In this document: positions 1 through 10,927 of the stretch, in pieces
Position numbering within the stretch: the stretch's first letter is position 1
Layout: each line of letters opens with the position of its first letter
Assembly (NCBI GenBank): GCA_963971575.1
Contig: OZ020616.1
Coordinates: forward strand, 32,282,306 to 32,346,305
Direction: 5' to 3'
Source of the DNA: Liopterus haemorrhoidalis
Taxonomy: Eukaryota > Arthropoda > Insecta > Coleoptera > Dytiscidae
DNA length: 64,000 nucleotides
Made by a program: the position numbers and the translations under genes
The notes under the pieces: generated by a model
Databases searched by the model: none
What the model saw: only the letters and a program-made list of their open reading frames with translations
Told to the model about the DNA's origin: nothing

Positions 1-3000
1 AATAAACGTGATATTTTACTTTTGGAGCGATGTAATCTTTTATAAATTTTACTATCTCCTTTTCATAGTCTGATTTTGAAAATTGAATAGAAATACGTTG
101 TTTAAGATCGTGATGTTTAGTGATCTGTGGACTACTAGGGCTATGTGCAACTTGCGAAATTATAATTTGATTTTTTCCCATGTTTACAGGGCTGTCTACG
201 ACAGGAATTCCTACTATGGGGTGTTCTCTATTCGAATGTACGGTTGCGCCACTATCTGAGTTACTATCGTCGATAATTTCGATTATATCGTCTGGTTCGA
301 CTATCATGGACTGGCTGGCATTATTTTTGAAATTTTTATTAAAATCGTCCATGTACGTAAAGAAGGCATCAAATTCGTTAGACTCATTTGCATTCAATTC
401 TAATCTAGGAAGTTTGAAAACGGTTATGATAATTTCTGAATTCCTAAACACGTACTGAATCATAAGTTTGACATCCGACCAATTTAAATTGTCTCTCCCA
501 CAACCTAATTTAGGTATACTCAGTTTTTTAATTTTATGCTTTAGACAGAAATTTCTAAGATTTAATAAGGAGTAAAACATGTCTTGACTTGTGGGTTTGT
601 CGTAGTAATTAGATTTTGTAATTAAGTACACGATATAACGGTCTCTAAACTTTAAATATACTACATTAAAAAGTTTCGGATTTTGTTTATTTAGCGTTTC
701 TAAATTTTGAAATTTTTCTCTAAATAATTTTCCTAAACCGCGGGACATTTTTAAATCCTTGCTAACGCAATGGACTAAGCTGTCTTCAAGAGGAGCATTG
801 AAAAGGTCCCCTTCAACTTCCAAAATTTTGTTTACATTGGAGTTGAGTAAATTGTTTTGTTTGTGCTCTAAGTAATTTTGATACTCGGCTAATGGGGTGT
901 CATATGTTGCATTTTCTTTCAAAATTTGTAGAGGATTGTCACTTGTCAATGGGATGCGACTTAGTGCGTCGGCGTTAGTATTTAATTTGCCTTTTTTATA
1001 CACGATTTCAAAATTGTATTCCTCTAATTTAAGACGCCAGCGAATTAGTTTTTGACTGCAATTTTTTAATGAAGTGAGCCACTGTAATGGTCTATGATCT
1101 GTGTAGATCTTGAATTTACGCCCAAATAAATATGGCCTGAAATATTGAGTCGCCCATACAATTGCTAGGAGCTCCTTTTCGATGGCAGAGTAATTAATTT
1201 CGGTTTCGTTAAGGGTCTTGCTAGCGTACGCGATAGGTAAATCATTTGGTGGGTGTCCTTGAGACAGGACGGCCCCTAAGGATACGTTACTAGCATCGCA
1301 TGTTAAGTTGAATTCTCTGGTAAAATCGGGATACTGCAGTAACGGTTCGTTTGTGAGTAAATTTTTACATATTTGGAAACATTTTACGTATTCGGAATCA
1401 TTAATGTTAATAATCGCGTCTTTTTTCAAACATTTTGTAAGGGGTTTAGTAATACGGGCAAAATCTTTTATAAATTTACGGTAATACCCCAAAAGTCCAA
1501 GAAAACCTTTTATTTGCTTAGGAGTTTTGGGTATCGGATAGTTTAATATGGCGGAAATTTTATCAGGATTGGGTTTTACGCCCTCAGGTGTGACGATGTG
1601 ACCTAAGTAGGCTACTTCCTTCTTCAAAAATTCCGACTTGTCCAATTGTATTTTTAGATTAGCTTTTCTAAGTCTGTCAAGTACAAATTTTAGATTTACA
1701 ATGTGTTCTTCTAGGCTGGTTGAAAAAATGATAATATCGTCGAGGTATACTAAACAAATGGTTCCTACTAATCCTCTTAATATATTGTCCATTACTCTTT
1801 GGAAGGTAGCAGGTGCGTTTTTCAATCCAAAGGGCATGCGCAGAAATTCAAAGTGACCGTCTTCCGTGTTAAAAGCTGTTTTTTGAATATCGTTCTTTTC
1901 TAACTCGATTTGGTGAAAACCCGAAGCCAGATCGATTGTGGTAAAGTATAGGCAGCGTCCAAGTTTGTCTAGTAGGTCAGTAATGTTGGGAATGGGATAT
2001 TTGTCGTCAATTGTCTTTTCATTTAGTTTCCTATAATCAATGACCACGCGCCATTTTCGTTTACCGGAAGCGTCCAACTTTTTAGGGACAACCCAAATAG
2101 GAGAGGACCATGGGGAATTGGATGGTCTTATAATGTTTTGATTTAGCATTTTTTCTATTTGTTGTCGTACCTCTTGTTTATGTATCTCCGGATACCTGTA
2201 TGATTTAGTATAAATGGGGATTTCGTCTTTTGTTTTAATTGCGTGTTTAATCTGATTAGTGAATGTAAGTTCATTATTTTCCAAGTGAAATACGTCCGAG
2301 TATTGTTTTAATAATTTAGTTATTGCCGATTTTTCTTCTGAATTCATGTGTTCTGTGCGAATAGAAGACATGTCAAATTTAGGTTTTTCGGTTTTTATTG
2401 AATTAAGATTTGGACTACTGTAAGTTTTGTAATCGTTCAAAGATTCTACGTTTAGAGGTTTTAATGTTTTAAAATGAATTTCGTTATCGCTAGTGTTCAT
2501 GATGGTACAGTACGCGTAAAAGTTTTCCGCTACTGAGATACACTCCGGGACAATTAGATTGTTTGTTTTATAATTAGGTATTAAAATAGCACCGTTCTTT
2601 TTATCTACGCGGACTTTTATCACTCTTTCTGTTTTTGGTTCTAAAATTTGTTGGTTACTAAAGTTCGAAATATTATTAACGTTCGGTTTATTTTCTGTAT
2701 TTTGACCATGAATTTTTATTTGTGTTTTAGGAGTAATGAGTAAATTTTTATTCGTGTCAATTATTATTTTGAGTAATTTTAAGTTGTCCATACCTAACAG
2801 TAGATCGAAAGTATCGTGAAAATTAAAAATGTGATATTTTAAATTTAGTCTCTGTTTTAAATTAAAAATTTTTGAGGCAGGAATTATGGAGCTGAATTTT
2901 TCTAAGGAAGATCCGTGAGCGGTTGTGACTTTAAAAGGATCTGAAATTACTGAATTTTTGAAATATTTTTCTACAATTTCTGGTTTAACAAATGATTTTG

Positions 3001-3142
3001 TACTACCTGTATCTATAAGGGCTTTTAGGTTATGCTCCGGTAAAATAATAAAAGGGAGTTTACTTGGGTTATTTGTTAAATTTAGTGATTCTATTCTAGG
3101 TACAGATCTTGAATCGAGGCATCTACCTCTAAAAAATGATTT
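1..3142 (-). CDS. pol: Ty3/gypsy pol (protease-RT-RNase H-macrodomain), runs off left edge
   Basis: This frame is open without a stop from 3142 to the window edge (about 1047 codons). It lies in the -1 frame relative to gag and would be made by frameshifting. In order it encodes an aspartic protease (IDTGS near 3005-3020, LLLGMD near 2790), a reverse transcriptase (FTTIDLASG near 1935, YLDD at 1737-1748), and RNase H (TCDAS near 1295, YTDHRPLQW near 1100). About 835-400 encodes a macrodomain, and 400-1 a charged linker. Integrase is not in the window and presumably lies beyond the left edge. Reverse transcriptase copies the element RNA into DNA, and protease would process the polyprotein. The RT block is typical of the 17.6/297/gypsy group. 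No frameshift or stop is visible in the 3.1 kb present, so the copy looks young. The family call is firm. Confidence 0.93.
400..838 (-). other. Macrodomain (TARG1/OARD1-like ADP-ribose glycohydrolase) inside gypsy pol
   Basis: Within the open pol frame, downstream of RNase H, the translation begins GDLFNAPLEDSLVHCVSKD. It continues with MSRGLGKLF, then YLITKSNYYDKPT, then KLGCGRDNLNW, and closes with IIITVFKLPR. These blocks match in order and spacing the single-domain macrodomain enzyme OARD1 (TARG1/C6orf130). That enzyme removes ADP-ribose from acidic side chains and hydrolyses O-acetyl-ADP-ribose. Its catalytic Lys lies in the LITK block (Lys84 in human) and its Asp in the GCG.D block (Asp125); both are present here. 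The domain is in frame with RT and RNase H, and there is no stop at either junction. Enzyme activity and role are inferred. A host-gene insertion is unlikely because the linker continues in frame for a further 130 codons. Confidence 0.88.
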
Positions 3143-4332
3143 TCAGAATTTTGGTCTTCAGAACCATAGGAGACATTTTCCGAATAGTCAGACGGATTTT
3201 CAAGAGTATTGCTAGATTCCTCGAAATTAGGATCAATTGCATATTCGGTCGTATTTTCGTCAATGTTAAATAACTCTTCGGAAATAAAATCTTGTCTTAC
3301 TGGTCTTTGTATTTGTCTGGATGGGCCAGGTCTTGGTTGGAAGGTTCTATTGGTTGTTATGCTCATCGGAGTGGGTTTTGGTTGACTGGGTTTGTTAAAG
3401 ACTTGTGTTCTGTTATTTAGGTTAGGAGGGATAAATTTATTTGGTTGTGAATTTTGATAATTATTTTTGTATGCTGAGTTGTTGGGTGCAGAATACGGTT
3501 TATAAAAACTGTTTGAGGACTGCATAGGTTTTACTAAATTTGGTTTATTATTATTAAAGTTAGATCTATTACCGATTTTGGTTTGTATTAGAGGCTTGTT
3601 TGGTTTTGACCCAGACTCGAACTGGAAGTCATTTGTTAGCATGTTCAAGGCTGAATTCAAATCAAGCGGGTTCTTTGCACGCATCAGTTGACCAATGGGG
3701 TCCTTCAAACCCCTCAATAAAATTCTTAGTGCAAAGTTTCTAAAATATTGACACAGGTAAATTGCTTCTTGAGCATTAGCATGTGTCGTTATATGCGAAA
3801 TTTGTAAATTTAACAAGTGTTGCAGCTTATTAAAGAAATCAAAGACAGATTCGTTATACGTTTGTTTTAATTCCGACATTTCAATATTTAACGTGTACAT
3901 GTCTCTTTTGTCTGCGTATGTATTAAGTAACGCATCTTTAAGTGATGACCAATTGGTAATCACACAACTAGAAATATTGATTGCGGCTTCACCCTTAATT
4001 TTGGCTAAGATACTTGACATCAGATATTCGTTCTGAAAGTCATTAATATCAATTGTATTATAGAATTTTGTTACTAATTTTTCACTAATTTCTATGAACC
4101 TGGGTAAAAGCTCGCGTTCACCTTTGAACTCGGGAATCATGTTAATGTACTCCTTTTTCAAGATTGGGAAAAGGGGTACAACGTTCACGGGTGTTGAGGT
4201 ATTCATTTTGCTAGTTTTATTCAAGTTTTTTCTTTTGAAAAATTTATCTTTGTTACTAATTTTTGTTATACGATCTTCACGATCGGAGTCAGAATCTGAA
4301 CTATTAATTTCTCTAGGGCCTCTAAAAGACAT
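3091..4332 (-). CDS. gag: Ty3/gypsy Gag
   Basis: The frame has 413 codons and starts at the ATG at 4332, the first after the leader. The central part (about residues 60-240) is the helical capsid-like region of retrotransposon Gag, with blocks such as PEFKGERELLPRF, ADKRDMYTL and LRGLKDPIG. The last 170 residues are rich in Asn, Pro, Ser and Gln, with scattered Arg that could bind RNA. No CCHC zinc knuckle is present, as in gypsy-type (errantivirus) Gag proteins. The stop at 3093-3091 lies just downstream of a slippery heptamer that would shift ribosomes into pol. Gag would assemble the particle in which reverse transcription takes place. No disabling mutation is seen. Confidence 0.88.
   Translation of the reverse strand: MSFRGPREINSSDSDSDREDRITKISNKDKFFKRKNLNKTSKMNTSTPVNVVPLFPILKKEYINMIPEFKGERELLPRFIEISEKLVTKFYNTIDINDFQNEYLMSSILAKIKGEAAINISSCVITNWSSLKDALLNTYADKRDMYTLNIEMSELKQTYNESVFDFFNKLQHLLNLQISHITTHANAQEAIYLCQYFRNFALRILLRGLKDPIGQLMRAKNPLDLNSALNMLTNDFQFESGSKPNKPLIQTKIGNRSNFNNNKPNLVKPMQSSNSFYKPYSAPNNSAYKNNYQNSQPNKFIPPNLNNRTQVFNKPSQPKPTPMSITTNRTFQPRPGPSRQIQRPVRQDFISEELFNIDENTTEYAIDPNFEESSNTLENPSDYSENVSYGSEDQNSENHFLEVDASIQDLYLE
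3130..3136 (-). promoter_or_regulatory. -1 ribosomal frameshift slippery heptamer between gag and pol
   Basis: On the - strand the heptamer is T TTT TTA, phased with TTT and TTA as gag codons, which is the classical X XXY YYZ slippery arrangement. The gag stop follows 37 nt later. The pol frame opens at 3142, only a few bases upstream, because a TGA at 3145-3143 closes it before that. This geometry leaves the heptamer as the natural switch point. I did not find an obvious downstream pseudoknot by eye. Confidence 0.75.
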
Positions 4333-4615
4333 AAGTTACTCACAGTGCAAATATCAGCGTGTAGAGTAGTCTTTTCTCCATGGACGGGATCTTGGTGAGC
4401 GGTTCACTGGAACTTGGTGCCGTTGTCTACGATGTACGCTCGGAGACGTCTTGGCTGTCGTCACAACTGGAGGATTGTTCGTTTAACTTCACTTAGTCTT
4501 TCACTTAACGTTTCGCGATAAGTGTTCACACTTTAAAACTTGGAAACTGTAATTCGGTTGGTCAATAAATCGTTAAAACGAAACGATATTATGTTCGTTA
4601 ATACCGTTGACCAAT

Positions 4616-4633
4616 TCCTAGTCGACTGCGCCA
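4616..4633 (-). other. Primer binding site, tRNA-Ser type
   Basis: Reading the - strand, TGGCGCAGTCGACTAGGA directly follows the LTR end. It resembles the primer binding site of 17.6/297-type elements, which use the 3' end of a serine tRNA. A leader of about 280 bp separates it from the gag ATG at 4332. Confidence 0.75.
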
Positions 4634-4862
4634 ATTATATTTCTTCACACGACAACTTTGTTTTTAAAAAGATTTATTTTTATATTACAAAGTATGTCTT
4701 ATTCCTAAGGAAGCTGATTCTAAACTGATTTACAAAAATACAAAATGTGAATATGTTACATTACAAAATTACCTACTCTAGCATATTATCTAATTACTTA
4801 ATACTAAGAATGGTTAGGGGTGTCAAGTTAACGTTTAGTCAGCGAGAATCGCTACGGTAACT
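4634..4862 (-). repeat. 5' LTR of the gypsy element
   Basis: The LTR runs from AGTTACC at 4862 to ...TATAAT at 4634, about 229 bp, and is followed at once by the primer binding site. The AGTTA start is typical of gypsy/17.6 LTRs. It contains a TCAGTT initiator-like motif near 4723 and AATAAA-like sequence near 4678. The outer edge abuts a (TA)n run, which fits the TATA-type target preference of this group. The partner LTR lies outside the window, so LTR identity cannot be checked. Confidence 0.7.
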
Positions 4863-4888
4863 TATATATATATATATATATATATATA
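4861..4888. repeat. (TA)n microsatellite at the gypsy insertion point
   Basis: About 13 TA units abut the LTR start. A TATA target would be supplied by this run. Confidence 0.9.
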
Positions 4889-6029
4889 GGTGGCATTGGT
4901 TGCATGAAATTTCTAAGATATAAAATTTTCTCAATAAATTTATACAAATTAATGATTTTTTCTCTACTGTCAAACTTTTTAAATTTATTAAATATGGATT
5001 AGATTCTTTTTCTGTATATGTAAAATATTTTGTTAAAAAAGACGTTCTTGGAGCTGAATACAGTTTTCTATGCTAGAAGTACGAATTAGGCCTCAAACAA
5101 ACTTTAGCAATGAGTTTCAGGTGGGTCTGGGAAAGCGGTAGAACGTGTTTTTTTATACAAATTTAGTTCACGAAATTTCTGTGAAGATGGTGCGCGTGTC
5201 GGGCTTGTATAAAATATTTGTAATCCATACGACTTATACAGACCCGCTATACACTATATACCTTCACAGACCCGAAACTTGGCAACACTGTTTGGGTCTG
5301 TCAAGATACATACCGGGTCTGTAAAAGTAATATGGCTATCACATATTATATATACTCACGACACCTACACAATCTTTGTTATTTTAGACTAAAGTAAGCT
5401 TTATATTACCTAATGTACAAAAATATTCTAGTCGAAACGGTTACTATTTAAAATTTGAATGGATTAAGGTAAAAAGGTGAAAATATCTGTGTATGTTGCA
5501 AGACAAAGAGTAAATAAAATCTAATATATAAGTAAAATTAAAAAAGAACTATCTCACTTCAGGGGAAATGTGTCTTCACTTGTCAATAAACCATTTAATT
5601 ATGGTTATTAATTTGGAATGCAGGAAATATAGGTCCTTATTAATAAAAATAGTATCACTAATTACTTGTCTATTTATTTATTCATTTTAATCTTTGTGTC
5701 AAAAATTTCAAATTACAATTTTTAGAAAATTATCAGATAAGTAATTACTTATCTCTGAGTTCAATAACCGGACAATATGATGTGTTCGTTATTAATTTTA
5801 AAACTTTTATTTTATATCGTGACTATTAACTAAGCTCTGATGAAGATTTAAATAAAATCGAAACGTTAGCGAAGTTAATAAATTTGTTTTTATTTTCTGA
5901 CTGGTCCGAATCCCATTACCTTCAACTATAATAAAAATTAAATTATTTTAAATAATTTTTATTTTTCTTTAATATAGTAACACGCAGTGCTATTCTTTTA
6001 TGTTTGTCATCATTTCGATCCGTTTTCCT
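4889..6029. other. AT-rich intergenic stretch with a hammerhead-like motif
   Basis: I see no coding sequence here. 5095-5345 holds several short copies of a GGGTCTG/CAGACCC word in both orientations. At 5837-5864 there is CTGATGA, a perfect 5-bp stem (GATTT/AAATC with an AAATA loop) and GAAAC. That is the core layout of a hammerhead ribozyme as carried at the ends of Penelope-like elements, so this may be a Penelope 3' relic. A cleavage-site UH and a pairing stem I are not evident. Confidence 0.4.
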
Positions 6030-7609
6030 TTTTTAGGGTAGATATGACCTCCAAAAAACCCTTATAACGTCACTCATGTGTTTGTCTGTAGGATAGAAAT
6101 TGTAGCCAAACGGCTTAAAATAGAAAGTTCAAATTTGACATGCTTATTCAACTCTTTGTCCCACATATAGGAAAAATACTAAGAATACTCAATACATCCC
6201 GAGATAAATATAAACAATTATGTATTTAATAAAAAATAAAAAAAATATTTTTTTAAAAATTATGAATGGCATAACAAATGAAACCTTTTAATTTGTGGAT
6301 CAATAAGCAAAGTTTTATTTTTGAAAAATCTTTTTTTTTTTATGGGATATTTGCCAAAAATCTGCCAAGAAATTTTTGTCCCCCACTTTATCTTTCAGAG
6401 GGGTTGAACTAAAATTCTGAAAAAAATCTCCATAATGAACATTGATGGGAACCCGAATAGTTTTACGGGAATTTTTAATAAGTTTTTTCAATTATTTTTT
6501 TAAAATTTATTGTGTGGTGTCAAAAGAAAGCCTTTTAGAAGTAAATTAGGGAACGAAAAGTAGTTTTTAAAAATTCGTTTTTTTTTAACACGAATTTAGC
6601 CAAAAATGTGCTAAAAAAGATCTTTTCCCGCCCCCTTTTACCCAACGGGGTTAAACTAAAAATCTGTAAATATTATAAGTAATTTACAATGATGTGAACC
6701 GGGAACGTACGAGAGGATTTTTTGACCAGCTTGCGTTTTTGAAAATTATTGCAGTATTTGCGTTTTTGACAAAATTAATTATTTTTTTAATTCGTGGCTA
6801 AATTATAGATAATAATGTATGGATTGTTTGTATTTATGGCTAAGATAGTGTGCATTTTTTTTAATTTAAAAATATATATAAAAAAAAAATTAACAGCTGA
6901 GGACCGAGTTTTTAACACCACACTATTATACTATTATACGTTGTGATTCAACCTTTTATTTTTAAGGTATCAAAGAGGATTAAATCATTTTTAGTAATGA
7001 AATACTTGAAAATAATGAAAAACAAATAACACATTGTTAATAGTGAGAAATACGTTTATGAAATTGAGAAAAATTATGCCATTTATAAATACTGATAAAT
7101 ATAAATAAATGAAGCCTTATATAATATATTTCTTATTAATCTACTGAAGACTTGAAGACAAAGCAAATGTAGAAAAAAATGTTAGGACTTTTAGTAAATT
7201 ATTTAAATTTAATGGAAGGTTCTAAGGATTTTATCGGGACTATAGCTGTAGCCATATTTCCTCGTAGAAAGTTTTCCCCTTTAATCGAAAGGGGTTAAAC
7301 TAAAAAAACTGAAACAAATTCTAAGTAATGTACATAGTTCTTAACCGGATACGGTCAAGAGGAATTTTTGAATCAGAATTCGTTTCTGAAAAATATTGCA
7401 GTTTTGATGTTTTTGACTAAATTAATTATTTTTTTAATACATGGCGAAATTATCGCTAATACTGTTATGGTTTTTTTGTATTTATGACTAAGGTAGTGTA
7501 TATCTTTTTTCAAATTAACAAAAACATTTATAGTAGTGAAATATTTACAAATAAAATAGCACATTCTTAATAGTGATAAACAGTGCCGTAACTATCTTTT
7601 TTCTGGTCC

Positions 7610-7735
7610 TGGGTAAGATTTTATAGTTTGGGCCCCTTAACATATTTTGGGACCCCTAACATATTTTGTGCCCCCTAACTTATTTTGATCCCCATAACAT
7701 ATTTTGGCCACCCGCGCGCATCTTTAGGCACTTGG
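7610..7735. repeat. Four short tandem copies of a CCCC(T/A)AACATATTTTG word
   Basis: Units of about 25 bp with variants of CCCCTAACATATTTTG follow one another inside the foldback element. No coding role is apparent. Confidence 0.6.
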
Positions 7736-8877
7736 GCCGCTCTCATTAACAGTTCAACTCTCTGACTGATAAACCATTAATACAATTCTTTCATTTATAT
7801 GTAAATTGTTAAGATTAAACTTTTGCATCTGTGGATCTTACGTATTTAACTTTTCATCATTGCTGGGTGTTATATATTTATTTGATTACATTCCCGTTTT
7901 AGAACAATATTATTTCTGTGATCTGTTTTGTAACGGACAGTGAAAAAAATATTTTATATCACTACAAACAAAATATTTTTTCTGTGAATATATATTTTCA
8001 TTCAAGAATGTTATTCCGTAATTATTCAATAACAAATGTAATCCGTTTTTCGAAAATATTATGTTAATTTAAATTTTATGGCAGACCATTTTAGGAACCC
8101 TATTTTATCAGGGCCCCGGACCTGTGTAATTATTTAAGAACTTTCTTTTGATATCACAATAAAAAAAAATTTAAATAATTACATTTTTCAACGACACAAA
8201 AAATCGATATTTTCGAAAAACTTATCAGATAAAAAATTCTTGTTGAACTAATCCGGTTTCCAACAATGTACATAATGGAGATTTTTTCAGATTTTTAGAT
8301 CAACCTCTCTAGGAGATAAGGTGGGAAACTAACACTTTTTGGCGAAAATCTTTTAAATGATTTTACAAAAATAAAAATGTGTTTGTTTATTCACGGATTA
8401 AGAGGTTAAAGCGCTCAAAAGCTCCAAAGACACCCAACTCGGCATACGTTACTATTTAAAAAATCAAAGTTGTCCTTGATATCCAGTACTTCCGGTTTGT
8501 TCCGGAAAATTTCAATACTACCATTCGATTCTTTGGGCAGACTCGGGTTATCATAATTTTTTTCCCAAATTACTAAGACATCGTGTTTAAATAAAAAATT
8601 GATGTGAAGTGTGAATATTCACACATTTCAGGGTTTCGCAGGTATATAATAAGTGAAGGCGGTATGCTGAGTGTGTAGGACAAATTTTACTTTGTAGTAA
8701 TCACGGCAAAATGAACGATATTTTTAAAATAATTTATCGTCTGTTAATCATATAATAAGACTGGTTATTAAATTTACGCTCATAAAAATTAAATACAACA
8801 TTTGTCAAAATATAACTAGAATTTTGACAAAATAATTTCAACATAATAAAAATGCAAAAAAAAAACAGGAAAAAATA

Positions 8878-8965
8878 AAATTCACTCCGTTACTCGAACT
8901 CGAAACCCTTCGTTTTCCAGCCAGTTTAAGAGCGCTCCAACGCATGTAGCCATCGCACGCTATGC
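8878..8965 (-). repeat. tRNA-like (SINE-like) fragment
   Basis: The - strand has GGTTTCGAGTTCGAGT, resembling a B box, preceded by about 50 bp of tRNA-like GC-rich sequence and followed by a T-rich tail. It lies inside the foldback element. The A box is not convincing. Confidence 0.3.
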
Positions 8966-9699
8966 ATGTGAGTGTCTTACATTGGTATAACTTTTGTACT
9001 TTGTGAACCAAAAACCACAAAAAATGCGTTATTTTCCAAAAACATAATCTGATCAAAAATTCCTGTTGTACTATTTCGGTTCACACCAATATACATTTCT
9101 TAGAATTTTTTTAGATTTTTAGTTTAAACCATCTGGGCTACAGGGTGTGGGACAAAAATTTTTTTGCACAATTTTGGCAAAAATCGCATCAAAATAATTT
9201 ATTTTGCAAAAATAAAAATTTGATCGTTAATCCACGTACTAAGGGTTTTCATTTGATACCCTACTCAGAATTTAAAAAAAATATTTTTGTTTTCGAAGAG
9301 CACATATTTGTTTATATTTTTAGGGGGGTATGTTTTTTAGATGTTTTAGTATTTTTCCTATGTGCGGGTCAAAGAGTTGTATAAGCATGCCAAATTTCAA
9401 CTCTCTAGGTTTAGCCGTTTGGCTACAATTTTTACCGAACAGACAGACAGACAGACAGACAGACAGACGACAAAATTACGGTATAAGGGTTTTTTGGTCA
9501 TACCTACAAAACCCTAAAAAGACAGTTGGTCAGTGGTAAATTTAAATATGAAATTCCTTAGTGTAACAGGGTGCTAATAACCTAGATGTTGGAGCACCCA
9601 TAAATAAAATTACTATTATATATATAAAAAAAAACTATTATGACACGCTCTGTGTTGGTCGTACAGTAAAATGTTTTGAATCATTGTTTTATTATACTA

Positions 9700-10105
9700 C
9701 AGTCTGTTCCAAACGGTTAAGCGGAACTAAATGGGATTTTCGTTCTTTAAGGTTGTCACGAGAAGGGACCTTGCTGGGGTTATTTCATTTTTAACGTTGG
9801 AATGTCAAAATTTAAAATTACAACAATGAAACCATAGAAACGAATGACATGTCAAAATTAAATTATTTTTTTTTACAAATTTTAATGACAAAAAAATAAA
9901 TAAATGGGAAATTTGTATTAAGAATGCACAAAATATCAAAATATAAAGAAAATGACATTTTAAAATGATATTAACCTTAACCAAAAAATGTTAATTGTAA
10001 GTATGATTTACAAAGCTTAAACAAAACGACCGAAAAGCACGATTTAAGCGATGAAAGTAACTAGATTGCAAAATCTAGTTCCGCTTAACCATTTGAAACA
10101 GACTG
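9700..10105. mobile_element. MITE, TA target site, 30-bp inverted ends
   Basis: The ends CAGTCTGTTCCAAACGGTTA and its near complement at 10076-10105 are flanked by TA dinucleotides. A diverged copy of the same family lies inverted at 58413-58816, sharing an internal word about ACGAGAAGGGACC. There is no coding capacity. TA flanks and short ends suggest a Tc1/mariner-type parent, which is inference. Confidence 0.75.
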
Positions 10106-10817
10106 TATAAGTTTTTATGGCGTACATGGTAAATGGAAAACGTATCAAGAAATAGAAAAATTAGATTCACTTTCATTCTTGAAAAATAGTTTCGAAGTTG
10201 AAGTTAAATAATTTTAAAAATTCGTAAGTGAAAAGAATCATAGGAAGTACACAGACAGTTCTGAGGATGTAGCGGAATGCAAGTAAAAAAATAATTTTAT
10301 TATTACCACTGCAACCGATCAAAAATGAAATTTTTTAGCCTCATATAAATTTTTAAATACTATTAATTGTTATGGACATTCATTGAATGTCAATAGTAAA
10401 CATTAGATTAACCGAGAAACCTTATAAATGAACTATTAATCCTAAAATAAAAATTATGTCATATTGAAATACGTAAATTTTATTACTATCGCTAGACAAT
10501 CGTCAAATGAAGGTCAACATGAGGATATTTGTTTACAGAAACGATGTAAATACCGACAACACTGTACGGGATTGAGTACGTCGTCAGCATATACAAATTA
10601 TACACAAATGACCTGATTACGACGTAAACATGTATGGGGTTTAATACCGGTTATCAAATATAGCAAAAATGTTTTTTTCATAATTCGTTACCCCTTGAAG
10701 GTTGCTCCAGGAGTGTACGCTCTTTCTATTTTTGATACATATACTCCTGAAATCCCATTAGATTCGGTGGGTCTGTGGTTGTCTGTTGCATGTACATGGC
10801 TTGACAACGTCGGTCAG
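10106..10817. other. Non-coding stretch
   Basis: AT-rich sequence with no credible coding frame, RNA gene or repeat structure that I can recognise. Confidence 0.5.
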
Positions 10818-10919
<102 letters not shown>

Positions 10920-10927
10920 GAATGTAG

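Larger units (their letters stand above)
6030..9520. mobile_element. Foldback-type DNA element built of inverted modules
   Basis: The ends are inverted copies of each other. The left end reads TTTTTAGGGT then ...AAAAACCCTTATA..., with GTCTGTAGG and the phrase GTAGCCAAACGGCT. The right end has the reverse complement, including a (CAGA)n run at 9441-9468. Similarity continues inward for about 450 bp on each side (6030-6490 against 9050-9520). Related modules of about 200 bp recur directly on the left arm (near 6330, 6580 and 7220) and inverted on the right arm (near 8210 and 9050). No transposase is visible, so it would be non-autonomous. A similar AGGGTT...ACCCTTA...GTCTGTCTGTC module is common in insect genomes. 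Confidence 0.65.

Noticed and set aside
180..458. A + strand 92-codon frame at the left edge
   Set aside because: It is antisense to the continuous gypsy pol frame on the - strand.
5837..5864. A catalytically complete hammerhead ribozyme
   Set aside because: Core and stem II are present, but I could not place the cleavage-site UH or a matching stem I.
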